From: Halomonas gemina
GTDB lineage: Bacteria; Pseudomonadota; Gammaproteobacteria; Pseudomonadales; Halomonadaceae
DNA: 64,000 nucleotides
NCBI RefSeq assembly: GCF_023554995.1
Contig: NZ_JAMJPK010000008.1
Coordinates: 78,072 to 142,071, forward strand
Direction: 5' to 3'
The notes below the pieces were generated by a model. That model worked only from the letters and a program-made list of their open reading frames with translations. It had not been told where the DNA came from and did no database searches. This document shows positions 10,638 to 20,914 of this stretch, in pieces. Every line of letters begins with the position of its first letter. Position 1 is the first letter of the stretch. The position numbers and the translations under genes were made by a program.

Positions 10638-11747
10638 CTAGCGCAGCGCCGTATCCAGCAGGCGCTGCGGGCTGTGGATACGATCGCCCACGGAGAGCGT
10701 GCGGCTGGCCTGCATCACCAGCCCATAGCTCATCTTCTCGTAGGGACGAAAGACCATCACCAGGCCGGCATCCTCGCCTGGCAGGCGCAGCGACTCGCCG
10801 GTGCGCGGGTCACTGACCAGCTCGCCGCGCTGCTCGACCCTCAGCACATGGCCCGCCTCCAGGCCGTCGCGCCGTCCACGGTCGAGGGCCACCACCTGCA
10901 GGCGGCCGATGAAGCGCACGCCGCCGGGCACCGCCAGGATGCGCCCCTCGACCTCCCGGTCGGGGGCCCGGGGCAGGAACTCGGTGACCAGCCGGCGATC
11001 CTCGAGCGGCAGCACGATATCGTCGTTGCGCACCTCCTGGCTGGAAGTGGTCACCTCCAGTACCGCGATGTCATCCTCCTGACGCAGGCGGCGCGCCTGG
11101 CCGACGCTCTCCAGCTCGAGGCCGAGCGGCTCGCCAGTGGCGCTGTCGACATAGCGCTCGCCCACCCGGTAGATGCCGAAGCGGCCGCCGCCCTCGACCC
11201 GGCCGCGGGCATAGAGGCGGTCGCCGCCGCCGCTGACCAGGCGGCCATCGTCTCCGGCGACCACATAGGCCAGCTCGTCGAGCGTCTCGGGATCGTCGAT
11301 GACGCGGTGCTCGCGCAGGAAGTGGCGCACGGCATCCAGGGGAATCGGCTCGATGGCCTCGCGATGCGGGGTAGTGCGGACCTCCGGCGACAGCCGTACC
11401 ATGCCCTGGCCGCGTTCGAGGCCGAGACAGGGGCGCCCGTTGCAGTCATAGAGGTAAACGACGTCACCGGGATAGATGAGGTGCGGATTCTCGATCTGCG
11501 GGTTGACCTGCCACACCTCGGGCCACTGCCAGGGATGGCGCAGGAAACGGCCAGAGATGTCCCACAGGGTGTCCCCCCTGACTACCGTATAGCGATCCGG
11601 GGCATCGCCCCTCAGGCCATCCTCCCAGGAGAGCCCCTGGGCCTGGACCAGCGTGGCGGCGAGGCCCAGGGCCCCGCCCACCAGCAGGGCACCGAGCCCC
11701 CCCTTCAGCCGCTGGCGCCATCCCGCTGCGCATCCTGTCTGTCTCAT
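10638..11747 (-). CDS. LysM domain-containing periplasmic protein
   Basis: The 369-residue product begins with a signal peptide (about residues 1-36, ending 'LVQAQG'). A LysM peptidoglycan-binding domain follows at about 50-97 ('YTVVRGDTLWDISGRFL' to 'IYPGDVVYLY'). The remaining 270 residues are a conserved companion region of unknown role in such proteins. The ATG at 11747 follows a purine-rich GGGGGAGAG. It is divergent from def, the usual arrangement in Halomonas and Pseudomonas, where it heads the dprA operon. Confidence 0.92.
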   Translation of the reverse strand: MRQTGCAAGWRQRLKGGLGALLVGGALGLAATLVQAQGLSWEDGLRGDAPDRYTVVRGDTLWDISGRFLRHPWQWPEVWQVNPQIENPHLIYPGDVVYLYDCNGRPCLGLERGQGMVRLSPEVRTTPHREAIEPIPLDAVRHFLREHRVIDDPETLDELAYVVAGDDGRLVSGGGDRLYARGRVEGGGRFGIYRVGERYVDSATGEPLGLELESVGQARRLRQEDDIAVLEVTTSSQEVRNDDIVLPLEDRRLVTEFLPRAPDREVEGRILAVPGGVRFIGRLQVVALDRGRRDGLEAGHVLRVEQRGELVSDPRTGESLRLPGEDAGLVMVFRPYEKMSYGLVMQASRTLSVGDRIHSPQRLLDTALR

Positions 11748-11917
11748 CCCTGCTCTCCCCCGCGTTGCTGGCCTCACGCCTGGCGCCATGGAACGACGAC
11801 GACGTGGTATAGTCAGACGCTATTGATGTGATGCACGCTCGGCGGTTTCACCCCCGGGCGCCAACTTCTAGAATAGTGTCATCTTGTAAATGACAGCATA
11901 ACGGTGATTCCAACGCC

Positions 11918-12430
11918 ATGGCCAAATTACCCATCCTCGAATTTCCCGACGAGCGGCTGCGCACCATCGCGACGCCGGTCGAGGCGGTAGACGACGAGGT
12001 GCGCCGGCTGGTCGACGACATGCTCGAGACCATGTACGACGCGCGCGGCATCGGACTGGCCGCTACCCAGGTGGACGTGCATCGCCGGGTCATCGTCATG
12101 GACGTCAGCGACGACCAGTCGCAGCCGCTGGTGCTGATCAACCCGGAGTTCACGCCCATCGGTGACGAGCGCGAGCCGATGCAGGAGGGCTGCCTGTCGA
12201 TCCCCGAGTACTACGCCGATGTCCCCCGCGCCCTGAAGGTCCACCTCAAGGCGCTGGATCGTGACGGCCAGCCCTTCGAGATGGAGGCCGAGGGCCTGCT
12301 CGCCCACTGCATCCAGCACGAATACGATCATCTGGAAGGGATACTGTTCGTCGACTACCTCTCCGTGCTCAAGCGTGACCGGGTGATGAAGAAGATGCAG
12401 AAGCGGCACCGTCTGACGCAGCCCGCCTGA
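11918..12430 (+). CDS. def: Peptide deformylase
   Basis: Deformylase removes the formyl group from nascent protein N termini. All three family motifs are present in the 170-residue protein: 'GIGLAATQ', 'EGCLS' and 'HEYDH' (metal ligands Cys, His, His with catalytic Glu). It is followed by fmt, whose product adds the formyl group, so the pair covers the formylation cycle. A strong terminator-like hairpin separates the two genes. Confidence 0.98.
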   Translation: MAKLPILEFPDERLRTIATPVEAVDDEVRRLVDDMLETMYDARGIGLAATQVDVHRRVIVMDVSDDQSQPLVLINPEFTPIGDEREPMQEGCLSIPEYYADVPRALKVHLKALDRDGQPFEMEAEGLLAHCIQHEYDHLEGILFVDYLSVLKRDRVMKKMQKRHRLTQPA

Positions 12431-12456
12431 TCCCCTGCCGAAACGGACCTCCCGGA

Positions 12457-12490
12457 GAAGGCCGGCGCCGTCGCGCCGGCCTTCGTTGTT
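12457..12490 (+). terminator. Intrinsic terminator-like hairpin between def and fmt
   Basis: A perfect 12-bp stem (GAAGGCCGGCGC / GCGCCGGCCTTC) with a 4-base loop is followed by GTTGTTT. It would end or attenuate def transcription, so fmt may need its own promoter or read-through. Confidence 0.75.
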
Positions 12491-12543
12491 TACGGCCACC
12501 TCCGTTATCATGAGGGGCATCGCCCACTGGCAAGGCCCTGAAC

Positions 12544-13533
12544 ATGTCCCGACCCCTGCGCGTCATCTTCGCCGGCACCCCCGACTTCGCCGCCGAGAGC
12601 CTGGCGGCGCTGCTGGCGAGCCGCCACGACGTCGTCGCCGCCTATACCCAGCCCGACCGCCCGGCCGGCCGCGGCCGCAAGTTGACGCCGAGCCCGGTGA
12701 AGGCCCTCGCGCTGGAGCACGGCCTGCCGGTCTTCCAGCCGGCGACCCTCAAGGCGCCCGAGGCACAGGCCGAGCTGGCGCGCCATGAGGCCGATATCAT
12801 GGTGGTGGTGGCCTACGGGCTGATCCTGCCCCGTGCCTTGCTGGCGATCCCGCCGCTGGGCTGTCTCAACGTGCATGCCTCGCTGCTTCCGCGCTGGCGC
12901 GGTGCGGCCCCCATCCAGCGGGCCATCGAGGCCGGCGACGAGGAGAGCGGGGTGACCATCATGCAGATGGACGCGGGGCTGGACACCGGCGACATGCTGC
13001 TGGTCAGGCGTACCCCGATCTCGGCCACCACCACCGGCGGCGAGCTCCACGACCGCCTGGCGAGCCTCGGCGGCCAGGCCATCGTCGAGGCCCTGGATGC
13101 CCTGGCCGGCGAAGGGCTCGACGCCACGCCCCAGCCCGAGGCAGGGGTCACCCATGCCGCCAAGCTCTCCAAGGTCGAGGCGGAGCTCGACTTCCGCCGC
13201 CCGGCCGGGGAGCTCGCCGCCCGGGTCCGCGCCTTCAACCCCTGGCCGGTGGCCTGGTGCGCCCTGGGGGACGACCGCCTGCGCCTACTGATGGCGCGGG
13301 CCGCCTCTCCCGCCCCGGGCGAGGCCCCGGAGCCCCCCGGCACGCTGTTGTCCCACGGCCCCGATGCCCTGCGCATCGCCTGCGGGGAGGCCGGCGAGCA
13401 GGTGCTCGAGGTGACCCGCGCCCAGTTGCCCGGCGGCAAGCCCCTGGCGGTGAGCGAACTGCTCAAGGCCCGCGCCGAGCGCCTCGCGCCCGGTATCCGA
13501 CTGGGACACATCGATGAGGAGGCCACCCCATGA
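12544..13533 (+). CDS. fmt: Methionyl-tRNA formyltransferase
   Basis: Fmt formylates initiator Met-tRNA. The 329-residue protein shows the N-terminal '[14 protein letters not shown]', the folate-site block '[17 protein letters not shown]' and '[17 protein letters not shown]'. The C-terminal OB-like tRNA-binding domain starts near residue 210 ('FNPWPVAW'). Its stop overlaps the rsmB start by 4 bp. Confidence 0.98.
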   Translation: MSRPLRVIFAGTPDFAAESLAALLASRHDVVAAYTQPDRPAGRGRKLTPSPVKALALEHGLPVFQPATLKAPEAQAELARHEADIMVVVAYGLILPRALLAIPPLGCLNVHASLLPRWRGAAPIQRAIEAGDEESGVTIMQMDAGLDTGDMLLVRRTPISATTTGGELHDRLASLGGQAIVEALDALAGEGLDATPQPEAGVTHAAKLSKVEAELDFRRPAGELAARVRAFNPWPVAWCALGDDRLRLLMARAASPAPGEAPEPPGTLLSHGPDALRIACGEAGEQVLEVTRAQLPGGKPLAVSELLKARAERLAPGIRLGHIDEEATP

Positions 13534-14882
13534 GTCAGGCAACCCCCGCGCCCCGCGACCGGGAAGGCAGTCGCGACAACGGCCTGGCCGTGCGGGCCGC
13601 CGCGGCCCGCGCCCTGGCCCCGGTGATCACCGGCAAGGGGTCGCTCACCGGCCTCGACGACCATCAGGTTGTGGCACGCGACCGCGCCCTGTTCAAGGCG
13701 CTCTGCTTCGGCACCTGCCGAACCCTGCCACGCCTCGAGGCACTGGCCGGCAAGCTGCTGGTCAAGCCGTTCAAGGCCCGCGACGCCGACGTCCAGGCCC
13801 TGCTGCTGCTTGGCATCCACCAGCTGCTCTACCTGCGCATCCCGGCCCATGCCGCCGTCGGCGAAACCGCCGGCGCCGCTCGCCTGCTGGGCAAGGAGTG
13901 GGCCACCCGGGTACTCAACGGCTGCCTGCGTCGCCTGCAGCGTGAGAGCGCCGAGCTCCAGGCCGAGGTCGACCGCGACCCGGGCGTGGCCCTGCTGCAT
14001 CCCCGCTGGTGGCTCAAGGCCCTGCGTCAGGCCTGGCCCGACGACTGGCACGCCATCTGCGAGGCCAACAACACGCCGGGACCCATGACGCTGCGGATCA
14101 ACCGCCGCCATGGCGACCGCGAGATGTACCTGGACCGCCTCGCCGCCGCAGGCATCCCGGCGCGTCTCTGTCCGCATGCCCCGGACGGCCTGACCCTCGA
14201 GGCGCCCCGCGATGTCGAGACGCTGCCCGGCTTCGCCGCGGGCCATGTCAGCGTCCAGGACGAGTCGGCCCAGCTCGCCGCCGTGCTGCTCGGCCCGTCG
14301 CTGGCCCCGCGGCCCGGCGCCAGGGTACTGGACGCCTGCTGCGCCCCCGGCGGCAAGACCGCCCACCTGCTGGAGCTGTTCGACATCGACCTGCAGGCCG
14401 TCGACAGCGATGCCGCCCGCCTGGCCCGGGTCGAGGACACCCTGTCGCGCCTGGGGCTCGCCGCGACCCTGGCCGAGGGCGACGCCACCGGCCGCGACTG
14501 GTGGGACGGCACGCCCTTCGACGCCATCCTGCTCGATGCCCCCTGCTCCGGCAGCGGCGTGATCCGCCGCCACCCCGACATCAAGCGGCTGCGCCGCCCC
14601 TCGGACATCCCCAGGCTGGCCGAGCTCCAGGCCCGGCTGCTCGACAACCTCTGGCCGCTGCTGCGCCCCGGCGGCACCCTCCTCTACGCCACCTGTTCGG
14701 TGCTGCCCGAGGAGAACGCCGAACAGATCGACCGTTTCCTCGCCCGCACCCCGGAGGCGGTGGCGACCACCCCGAGCGACATGGCCTGGGGCCGCGCCGC
14801 GGGCGCCGGGCGACAGCTGCTGCCGCAGCCCGACAGCCACGACGGCTTCTTCTATGCCAGACTGGAGAGGCGCCCCGCCTGA
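13530..14882 (+). CDS. rsmB: 16S rRNA (cytosine-967 C5)-methyltransferase RsmB
   Basis: RsmB (Sun/Fmu) methylates C967 of 16S rRNA. The 450-residue protein has an N-terminal NusB-like RNA-binding domain (about 20-150) and a C-terminal SAM methyltransferase domain. The latter has '[11 protein letters not shown]', the two catalytic-cysteine motifs '[15 protein letters not shown]' and '[12 protein letters not shown]', and the tail '[11 protein letters not shown]'. It follows fmt with a 4-bp overlap, as in E. coli. Confidence 0.97.
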   Translation: MSQATPAPRDREGSRDNGLAVRAAAARALAPVITGKGSLTGLDDHQVVARDRALFKALCFGTCRTLPRLEALAGKLLVKPFKARDADVQALLLLGIHQLLYLRIPAHAAVGETAGAARLLGKEWATRVLNGCLRRLQRESAELQAEVDRDPGVALLHPRWWLKALRQAWPDDWHAICEANNTPGPMTLRINRRHGDREMYLDRLAAAGIPARLCPHAPDGLTLEAPRDVETLPGFAAGHVSVQDESAQLAAVLLGPSLAPRPGARVLDACCAPGGKTAHLLELFDIDLQAVDSDAARLARVEDTLSRLGLAATLAEGDATGRDWWDGTPFDAILLDAPCSGSGVIRRHPDIKRLRRPSDIPRLAELQARLLDNLWPLLRPGGTLLYATCSVLPEENAEQIDRFLARTPEAVATTPSDMAWGRAAGAGRQLLPQPDSHDGFFYARLERRPA

Positions 14883-14917
14883 GGGCGGGCATTCCACTCC
14901 CTGATACTGGAGGTCCC

Positions 14918-15124
14918 ATGAGCCACCACACCTACAAGCACATCGAGCTGACGGGCTCCTCGGAGAAGGACATCGAGGACGCCATCCAGAGCGCCCTGAC
15001 CAAGGCGGCCGAGAGCCTGCATGGCATGCGCTGGTTCGAGGTCGTGGACACCCGCGGCCATATCGAGCACGGCCGGGTCACCCACTGGCAGGTCACCCTC
15101 AAGGTCGGCTTCACCCTCGACTGA
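14918..15124 (+). CDS. Dodecin family flavin-binding protein (68 aa)
   Basis: The 68-residue sequence '[15 protein letters not shown]...' with '[17 protein letters not shown]' and 'WQVTLKVGF' matches dodecins. These are small proteins that form hollow dodecamers and bind flavins, probably as a buffer or store. The central tryptophan (residue 39) corresponds to the flavin-stacking residue of the family. A TGGAGG ribosome-binding site precedes the ATG. It sits between rsmB and trkA, a position where E. coli has no gene. Confidence 0.93.
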   Translation: MSHHTYKHIELTGSSEKDIEDAIQSALTKAAESLHGMRWFEVVDTRGHIEHGRVTHWQVTLKVGFTLD

Positions 15125-15243
15125 GCCACGACACGACCTGTTCTTCTCACGGCGGCTGGTTTAGGCTTGCCCCGTCATGTTGCGGCGCACAAGGTGCGCC
15201 GCCCCGATACACCTCGGCCTGACCGGAGCGGACGGCAACGACC

Positions 15244-16617
15244 ATGAAGATCATCATCCTCGGCGCCGGCCAGGTCGGCGGCACCTTGGCCGAGCACCTG
15301 GCCCGGGAGGAGAACGACATCACGGTGGTGGACACCGACGGCGAGCGCCTGCGCGAGCTGCATACCCGCCTGGACATCCGCACGGTCGTCGGGGCCGGTT
15401 CCTACCCCATGGTGCTCCGCCAGGCCGGCTGCGAGGACGCCGACATGCTGATCGCGGTGACCAACTCCGACGAGGTCAACATGATCGCCTGCCAGGTCGC
15501 CCACACCCTGTTTCGCACGCCGACCAAGATCGCCCGGGTACGCGCCACCGCCTACCTGACCCGCAAGGGACTGTTCGCCCACGAGGCGGTGCCCATCGAC
15601 GTGCTGATCAGCCCCGAGCAGGTGGTCACCGACCATATCCGCCGGCTGATCGAGCACCCCGGTGCTCTGCAGGTGCTGGAGTTCGCCGGCGGCCTGGTGC
15701 AGCTGGTGGCGGTGAAGGCCTTCTACGGCGGCCCGCTGGTCGGCCAGGAGCTGGGCTTCCTGCGCCGCCACATGCCCAGCGTCGATACCCGGGTGGCGGC
15801 CATCTACCGCCAGAACCGGCCGATCATCCCCCGCGGCGACACCGTGATCGAGGCCGACGACGAGGTCTTCTTCATCGCCGCCCGCCGCGACATCCGCGCG
15901 GTGATGAGCGAGCTGCGCCGCCTCGACCGCGACTTCCGCCGGGTGATGATCGCCGGCGGCGGCAACATCGGCGAGCGCCTGGCCGAGCACCTGGAACACA
16001 GCCACCAGGTCAAGATCATCGAGCACAACCTCGAGCGCTGCACCCAGCTCTCCGAACGCCTCGACCGCACCGTGGTGCTGCACGGCAGTGCCACCGCCAA
16101 GCGGCTGCTGGAAGAGGAGAACATCGAGGACTGCGACATCTTCTGCGCGCTGACCAACGACGACGAGGTCAACATCATGTCGTCGATGCTCGCCAAGCGC
16201 ATGGGCGCCAAGAAGGTGCTGACGCTGATCAACAACGCCGCCTACGTGGACCTCGTCCAGGGCGGCGAGATCGACATCGCCATCTCGCCCCAGCAGGCCA
16301 CCATCGGCAGCCTGCTGACCCACGTGCGGCGCGGCGACATCGTCAACGTCCACTCGCTGCGCCGCGGCGCAGCCGAGGCCATCGAGGCCATCGCCCACGG
16401 CGACACCCAGTCCTCCAAGGTGGTGGGACGCACCATCGGCGAGATCGACCTGCCCCAGGGCACCACCATCGGCGCCGTGGTGCGCGGCAAGGAGGTGCTG
16501 ATCGCCCATGACGACGTGGTGGTGGCGTCCGGCGACCACGTCATCCTGTTCGTGATCGACAAGCGCCGGCTGCGCGACGTGGAGCGACTCTTCCAGGTCG
16601 GGTTGACGTTCTTCTGA
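15244..16617 (+). CDS. trkA: Trk potassium uptake system protein TrkA
   Basis: TrkA is the cytoplasmic NAD(H)-binding regulator of the TrkH potassium channel. The 457-residue protein has two RCK units: '[18 protein letters not shown]' at the start and '[18 protein letters not shown]' near residue 235. Each is followed by a TrkA-C domain. trkH starts 16 bp downstream. For a salt-tolerant organism this Trk system is expected to be central to potassium homeostasis; that remark is inference. Confidence 0.98.
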   Translation: MKIIILGAGQVGGTLAEHLAREENDITVVDTDGERLRELHTRLDIRTVVGAGSYPMVLRQAGCEDADMLIAVTNSDEVNMIACQVAHTLFRTPTKIARVRATAYLTRKGLFAHEAVPIDVLISPEQVVTDHIRRLIEHPGALQVLEFAGGLVQLVAVKAFYGGPLVGQELGFLRRHMPSVDTRVAAIYRQNRPIIPRGDTVIEADDEVFFIAARRDIRAVMSELRRLDRDFRRVMIAGGGNIGERLAEHLEHSHQVKIIEHNLERCTQLSERLDRTVVLHGSATAKRLLEEENIEDCDIFCALTNDDEVNIMSSMLAKRMGAKKVLTLINNAAYVDLVQGGEIDIAISPQQATIGSLLTHVRRGDIVNVHSLRRGAAEAIEAIAHGDTQSSKVVGRTIGEIDLPQGTTIGAVVRGKEVLIAHDDVVVASGDHVILFVIDKRRLRDVERLFQVGLTFF

Positions 16618-16633
16618 TGAGGAGAGCCGCCCG

Positions 16634-18082
16634 ATGAGCCTGCGCATGATCCTGCGCATCCTGGGCCTGCTGCTCATGATGTTCAGCCTGACCATGGTGC
16701 CACCGATCCTGATCTCGCTGCTGTTCGCCGACGGCATGTGGGAGGCCTTCGCGGTGGCCATAGGCATCACCGTGGCCACCGGAGCGGTGATGTACCTGCC
16801 CAACCGCCACGCCCGCAAGGAGCTACGCACCCGAGACGGCTTCCTGATCGCGGCACTGTTCTGGAGCGTGCTGGGGCTGTTCGGCGCGCTGCCGCTGATG
16901 CTCACCGGCGACACGGCCCTGGCCCCCACCGACGCCGTCTTCGAATCCTTCTCGGGCCTGACCACCACCGGCGCCACGGTGATCACCGGCATCGAATTCC
17001 TGCCCAAGGCGGTCCTCTACTACCGCCAGCAGCTGCAGTGGCTGGGCGGCATGGGGATCGTGGTGCTGGCCGTCGCCATCCTGCCGACCCTGGGGGTCGG
17101 CGGCATGGCCCTCTACCGCACCGAGATCCCGGGCCCGCTGAAGGATTCCAAGCTCACCCCGCGCATCACCGAGACGGCCAAGGCGCTGTGGTACATCTAC
17201 GCCAGCCTGACCCTGACCTGCATGCTGGCCTACATGGCGGCCGGCATGGACTGGTTCGATGCCCTGGGCCACAGCTTCTCCACCGTGGCCATCGGCGGCT
17301 TCTCCACCTATGACGCCAGCATCGGCCACTTCGACAGCGCGCTGGTCGAGATGATCTGCGTGTTCTTCCTGATCGTCTCCGCGGTGAGCTTCAGCCTGCA
17401 CTTCCTCGCCTGGCGGCAGCGCAGCGTGACGCACTACTTCCAGGACCCGGAAGCGCGTTTCCTGATGCTCTTCCTGATCAGCCTGACCGTGATCACGGTC
17501 CTCTCGCTCTGGCTGACCGACACCTACAGTACCGAGCTTGGGCTGCGTCACGGCCTGTTCGAGGTGGTCTCGGTGGCCACCACCGCCGGCTTCGCCGTGG
17601 CGGACTTCTCCACCTGGCCCGGCGCCCTGCCCTTCCTGCTGTTCGTCGCGGCCTTCGTCGGCGGCTGCTCGGGCTCCACCGGCGGCGGCATGAAGGTGAT
17701 CCGCATCATCCTGATCCTCAAGCAGGGCATGCGCGAGGTGATGCGCCTGATCCACCCCAATGCGGTGATCACGGTGAAGATCGGCAAGGTCAGCGTGCCG
17801 GACGGCATCGCCCAGGCGGTATGGGGCTTCTTCTCCGCCTACGTGATGCTGTTCTTCCTGATGCTGGTGGGGGTGATGGCCACCGGGGTCGACCAGGTCA
17901 CCGCCTGGTCCACGGTGGGCTCAGCGCTCAACAACCTGGGCCCGGCGCTGGGCGAGGCCTCCGCCCACTATGGCGACCTGCCGGAGCTGGCCAAGTGGAT
18001 CCTGGTGATGGCCATGCTGCTCGGCCGCCTGGAGATCTTCACCGTACTGGTGCTGTTTACCCCGGCCTTCTGGCGCAAGTAG
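16634..18082 (+). CDS. trkH: Trk potassium uptake system membrane subunit TrkH
   Basis: The 482-residue polytopic membrane protein shows the selectivity-filter regions of TrkH: 'GLTTTGATVITG', 'STVAIGGFSTYDAS', 'VVSVATTAGFAVADF' and the last P-loop 'WSTVGSALNNLGPALG'. The intramembrane glycine loop 'GGCSGSTGGGMKVIR' follows the third filter. Length equals E. coli TrkH (483). It is transcribed with trkA, with an AGGAG sequence before the ATG. Confidence 0.98.
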   Translation: MSLRMILRILGLLLMMFSLTMVPPILISLLFADGMWEAFAVAIGITVATGAVMYLPNRHARKELRTRDGFLIAALFWSVLGLFGALPLMLTGDTALAPTDAVFESFSGLTTTGATVITGIEFLPKAVLYYRQQLQWLGGMGIVVLAVAILPTLGVGGMALYRTEIPGPLKDSKLTPRITETAKALWYIYASLTLTCMLAYMAAGMDWFDALGHSFSTVAIGGFSTYDASIGHFDSALVEMICVFFLIVSAVSFSLHFLAWRQRSVTHYFQDPEARFLMLFLISLTVITVLSLWLTDTYSTELGLRHGLFEVVSVATTAGFAVADFSTWPGALPFLLFVAAFVGGCSGSTGGGMKVIRIILILKQGMREVMRLIHPNAVITVKIGKVSVPDGIAQAVWGFFSAYVMLFFLMLVGVMATGVDQVTAWSTVGSALNNLGPALGEASAHYGDLPELAKWILVMAMLLGRLEIFTVLVLFTPAFWRK

Positions 18083-18170
18083 CAGACCCGAGGCAAGCGT
18101 CGCAGCGGGTTTGGCCCGTCGGCGGGCTTCGTGGATAATCGCCCTTTCACTCCATACTGCCCGAGCGTCC

Positions 18171-19409
18171 ATGACCGACTCCCAGGACTCCGTGACCACC
18201 GCCCCCCAGGACGACACCACCAGCGGCCCGCGCCGGGTCCTGCAGGTGGGCGAGACCCGCTATACCCTGCTGGGCACGGCCCATGTCTCCGCCGAGAGCG
18301 CCGCGGACGTGCGCGCGCTGATCCGTTCCGGCGATTACGACGCCGTGGCCATCGAGCTTTGCGACTCGCGCCACCACAGCCTCACCAACCCCGATGCCCT
18401 GGGCGAGCAGGACCTGTTCCAGATCTTCCGCCAGGGCAAGGCCGGCATGGTGGCGGCCAGCCTGGCGCTGGGCGCCTTCCAGCAGCGCGTGGCCGAGCAG
18501 TCGGGCATCGAGCCGGGGGCCGAGATGCGCGCCGCCCTGGAGGAGAGCCGTGACGCCGGCCTGCCGCTGTTGCTGATCGACCGCGACGTGGGCATCACCC
18601 TCAAGCGCATCTATCACAACGTGCCCTGGTGGCAGCGCTTCTCGCTGTTCTCGGGGCTGCTCGGCAGCGTGCTGTCGCGCCAGCAGGTCTCCGCCGAGGA
18701 GATCGAACGGCTCAAGGAGGGCGACGTCCTGGAGTCCACCTTCAGCGAGTTTGCCGCCGAGTCGGAATCCCTCTACACGCCGCTGATCAGCGAACGGGAC
18801 CGCTACATGGTGCTGCGCCTGGCGGAGGATGCCGGCCCCGGACGCTATCGCCACGTGCTGGTGGTGATCGGGGCCGGCCACATGAAGGGCATGGCCGAGC
18901 AGCTGGAGCAGCCACTGCCCGCCGACCCCGCTGCGGAGCGTGGGCGCCTCGAGGTCACCCCGCCGCCGTCGCGGATCTGGCGGGCGCTGCCCTGGCTGAT
19001 CACCGCTCTGGTGCTGACCGGCTTCGCCATCGGCTTCTCGCGCAACACCCAGTTGGGCTGGCAGCTGGTGGGCGAGTGGTTCCTGATCAACGGCGTGCTC
19101 TCCGGGGCGGCCACCCTGGCGGCCCTCGCCCACCCGGTCACGGTGGCGGCGACCTTCTTCGCCGCGCCGCTCACCTCGCTCAATCCCACCATCGGTGCCG
19201 GCTTCGTCGCCGCCGGGGTGGAGCTGTGGATGCGCAAGCCCAAGGTGCGGGACTTCTCGACCCTGCGCCATGACGTCACCGAGCTCAAGGGCTGGTGGCG
19301 CAACCGGGTCTCGCGCACCCTGCTGGTCTTCCTGACCGCCACCCTCGGCTCCGCGGCCGGGACCTGGATCGCCGGTTTCCGCATCGCCGGAGCGCTGTTT
19401 GGCGGCTGA
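18171..19409 (+). CDS. TraB/GumN-family (PrgY-like) membrane protein
   Basis: The 412-residue protein has an N-terminal TraB domain with the characteristic motifs 'LGTAHVSAESA' and 'AIELCDSRH', and 'GAGHMKGM' near residue 235. Three or four hydrophobic spans occupy the C-terminal 150 residues. Relatives include enterococcal TraB/PrgY, thought to degrade or capture peptide pheromone, and Tiki-like metalloproteases. A true substrate is not known for the proteobacterial branch. The ATG at 18171 starts a low-complexity acidic tail before the domain. It follows trkH by 88 bp. Confidence 0.88.
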   Translation: MTDSQDSVTTAPQDDTTSGPRRVLQVGETRYTLLGTAHVSAESAADVRALIRSGDYDAVAIELCDSRHHSLTNPDALGEQDLFQIFRQGKAGMVAASLALGAFQQRVAEQSGIEPGAEMRAALEESRDAGLPLLLIDRDVGITLKRIYHNVPWWQRFSLFSGLLGSVLSRQQVSAEEIERLKEGDVLESTFSEFAAESESLYTPLISERDRYMVLRLAEDAGPGRYRHVLVVIGAGHMKGMAEQLEQPLPADPAAERGRLEVTPPPSRIWRALPWLITALVLTGFAIGFSRNTQLGWQLVGEWFLINGVLSGAATLAALAHPVTVAATFFAAPLTSLNPTIGAGFVAAGVELWMRKPKVRDFSTLRHDVTELKGWWRNRVSRTLLVFLTATLGSAAGTWIAGFRIAGALFGG

Positions 19410-19670
19410 CCTCCCTGCCGGGGCGAGTGCCATGACGGTGCCCGCCACCGGCTCCGAGCGCTCGCGCCACAGGCGTGGCGGACATTGGCATGAGAGGTGC
19501 TGAGCCCCGGCATGAGAGAAAGCAGAACCCGCGCCCTGTCCCCCTGACCTATGTTCAAGGCAGCGGCAGCGGCGGCGGCCCCGTGGGCGCCGCCGTTGTG
19601 GCCTTGATGGACCACCATCCATGGCGATCATCCGGAAGAAGGCCTCCGGATGAACACGGGGGACAATCGT

Positions 19671-20009
19671 ATGAAAACGGCCATCCTATCCTTGGCGCTG
19701 AGCTTCGTTTTCCTGGGAGCCTCATCTGCCTCTGCAGAGTCCGAGGACATGCTGCAGCTGGCGGAGGAGAAGCAGTGCCTTAGCTGCCACGCCCGGGACG
19801 ATGAAACCCCGCGGGCGCCGGGCTTCAACAGCATTGCCGCCAAGTACGCGGGGGGAGAGATGAGGGGCTACCTGGTCGAGGTCGTGATGACAGGGGGCGA
19901 GGATCACTGGGGGTCGGCGACCATGCCGGAATCTGGCGAGCGTGCCGAGGTGAGCGAGGAGGAGGCCGAGCAGCTGGTCGACTGGATCCTGAGCAAGCAC
20001 CAGGAGTGA
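19671..20009 (+). CDS. Small periplasmic class I cytochrome c
   Basis: The 112-residue precursor has a signal peptide (residues 1-22, 'SSASAES'), a haem-binding CLSCH motif (Cys 36, Cys 39, His 40) and a likely axial Met 85 in 'ATMPES'. Size and layout match cytochrome c-551/c5-type electron carriers. The ATG at 19671 is preceded by GGGGGA. Its electron donor and acceptor cannot be told from the context. The 260-bp stretch before it contains a GC-rich hairpin near 19572-19595 and no other gene that I can support. Confidence 0.9.
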   Translation: MKTAILSLALSFVFLGASSASAESEDMLQLAEEKQCLSCHARDDETPRAPGFNSIAAKYAGGEMRGYLVEVVMTGGEDHWGSATMPESGERAEVSEEEAEQLVDWILSKHQE

Positions 20010-20064
20010 GGCCGCCCCATGGCGCGTGACCCAACGATCGCGTCAGCGGGGAGAGGCCGCAGGC

Positions 20065-20850
20065 TCAGCGAAGGGCTCGTTCCCGCAGACGCCGCATCGC
20101 CGCCGTCGGTGCCTCGAGCTTCTCGTGGCGCCGACTGGCCGCGTAGCTGTCGTTGAAGGCATCGAAGTAGTCGTCGAGCACCTCGGCCGCCTGCGTGTCT
20201 CCGGCCTGGCGCAGCAGCTCGATGGCAACTTCGGCGGTACAGAGGTGCGCGGCGGAGGCCGGCTTGCGCAGCCGGTAGCGGGTGAGCCGCTCGGTGGCCA
20301 GCGGCAGCACCGGCAGCCGGTCGAGGTAGGGACTCTTGCGGAAGATCCGCCGGGCTTGCCGCCAGGTCCCGTCGAGGATGATGAAGACCGGTATCCGGCC
20401 ACCTCGCTGACGCTCGGTGACGGCTTCCATGCCCACCACCCGGTCGGCATAGTCCGGCTGGTCGTCGGGGAAGATCACGAAGGGCGCGTAGCGCGCGTCC
20501 TCGAGCAGCGCCAGCAGCCGCTCGTCGGGCGCCGTGCGGTACCAGGTAAAGACCTCGGTGCCGGGCAAGATGTCGGCGATGAGCCGCCCGGTATTGGTGG
20601 GCTTGTGGTGTTCCAGAGGGTGGGTGAGCAGCCACACCCGCGCCTCGCTGGTGGCCGTGACCCGATAGGGACACAGGCAGTTGAGCACCGGCAGATTGCA
20701 GCACTCGCAGCGGGTGACGAAGCTTCCCCGGGCCTTGAACTCACGGCGCGGCGGCCGCGGATGACCAGTGGCGGGGTCACTGGAGAGCCCGGTGGCGGGG
20801 TCGCGCTCGATGACGGCGTCGTGGAAGGTGTCGTCCTGCATGTGCGGCAT
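20065..20850 (-). CDS. tapT: tRNA-uridine aminocarboxypropyltransferase (DTW domain, TapT/YfiP-like)
   Basis: The 261-residue protein has the cysteine-rich N-terminal block 'RCECCNLPVLNCLC' (residues 47-60, probable zinc site) and the DTW-type motif 'LDGTWRQARRIF' (Asp 160). These define the family that makes acp3U47 in tRNA from SAM. The ATG at 20850 is chosen as the closest start to family length. Another ATG at 20841 is possible, and the in-frame extension upstream is unsupported. A short internal repeat 'DPATG' occurs twice in the N-terminal tail. Confidence 0.9.
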   Translation of the reverse strand: MPHMQDDTFHDAVIERDPATGLSSDPATGHPRPPRREFKARGSFVTRCECCNLPVLNCLCPYRVTATSEARVWLLTHPLEHHKPTNTGRLIADILPGTEVFTWYRTAPDERLLALLEDARYAPFVIFPDDQPDYADRVVGMEAVTERQRGGRIPVFIILDGTWRQARRIFRKSPYLDRLPVLPLATERLTRYRLRKPASAAHLCTAEVAIELLRQAGDTQAAEVLDDYFDAFNDSYAASRRHEKLEAPTAAMRRLRERALR

Positions 20851-20914
20851 GGTCCCGGACCGAAGGGGCCGGCATTCTAGCATGGGCCATGCGCTTGTTG
20901 CTGCTTGCCCCCTG

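Noticed and set aside
19475..19783. Open frame of 102 codons before the cytochrome gene
   Set aside because: It overlaps the cytochrome signal peptide in another frame, has no clear ribosome-binding site, and no family text.
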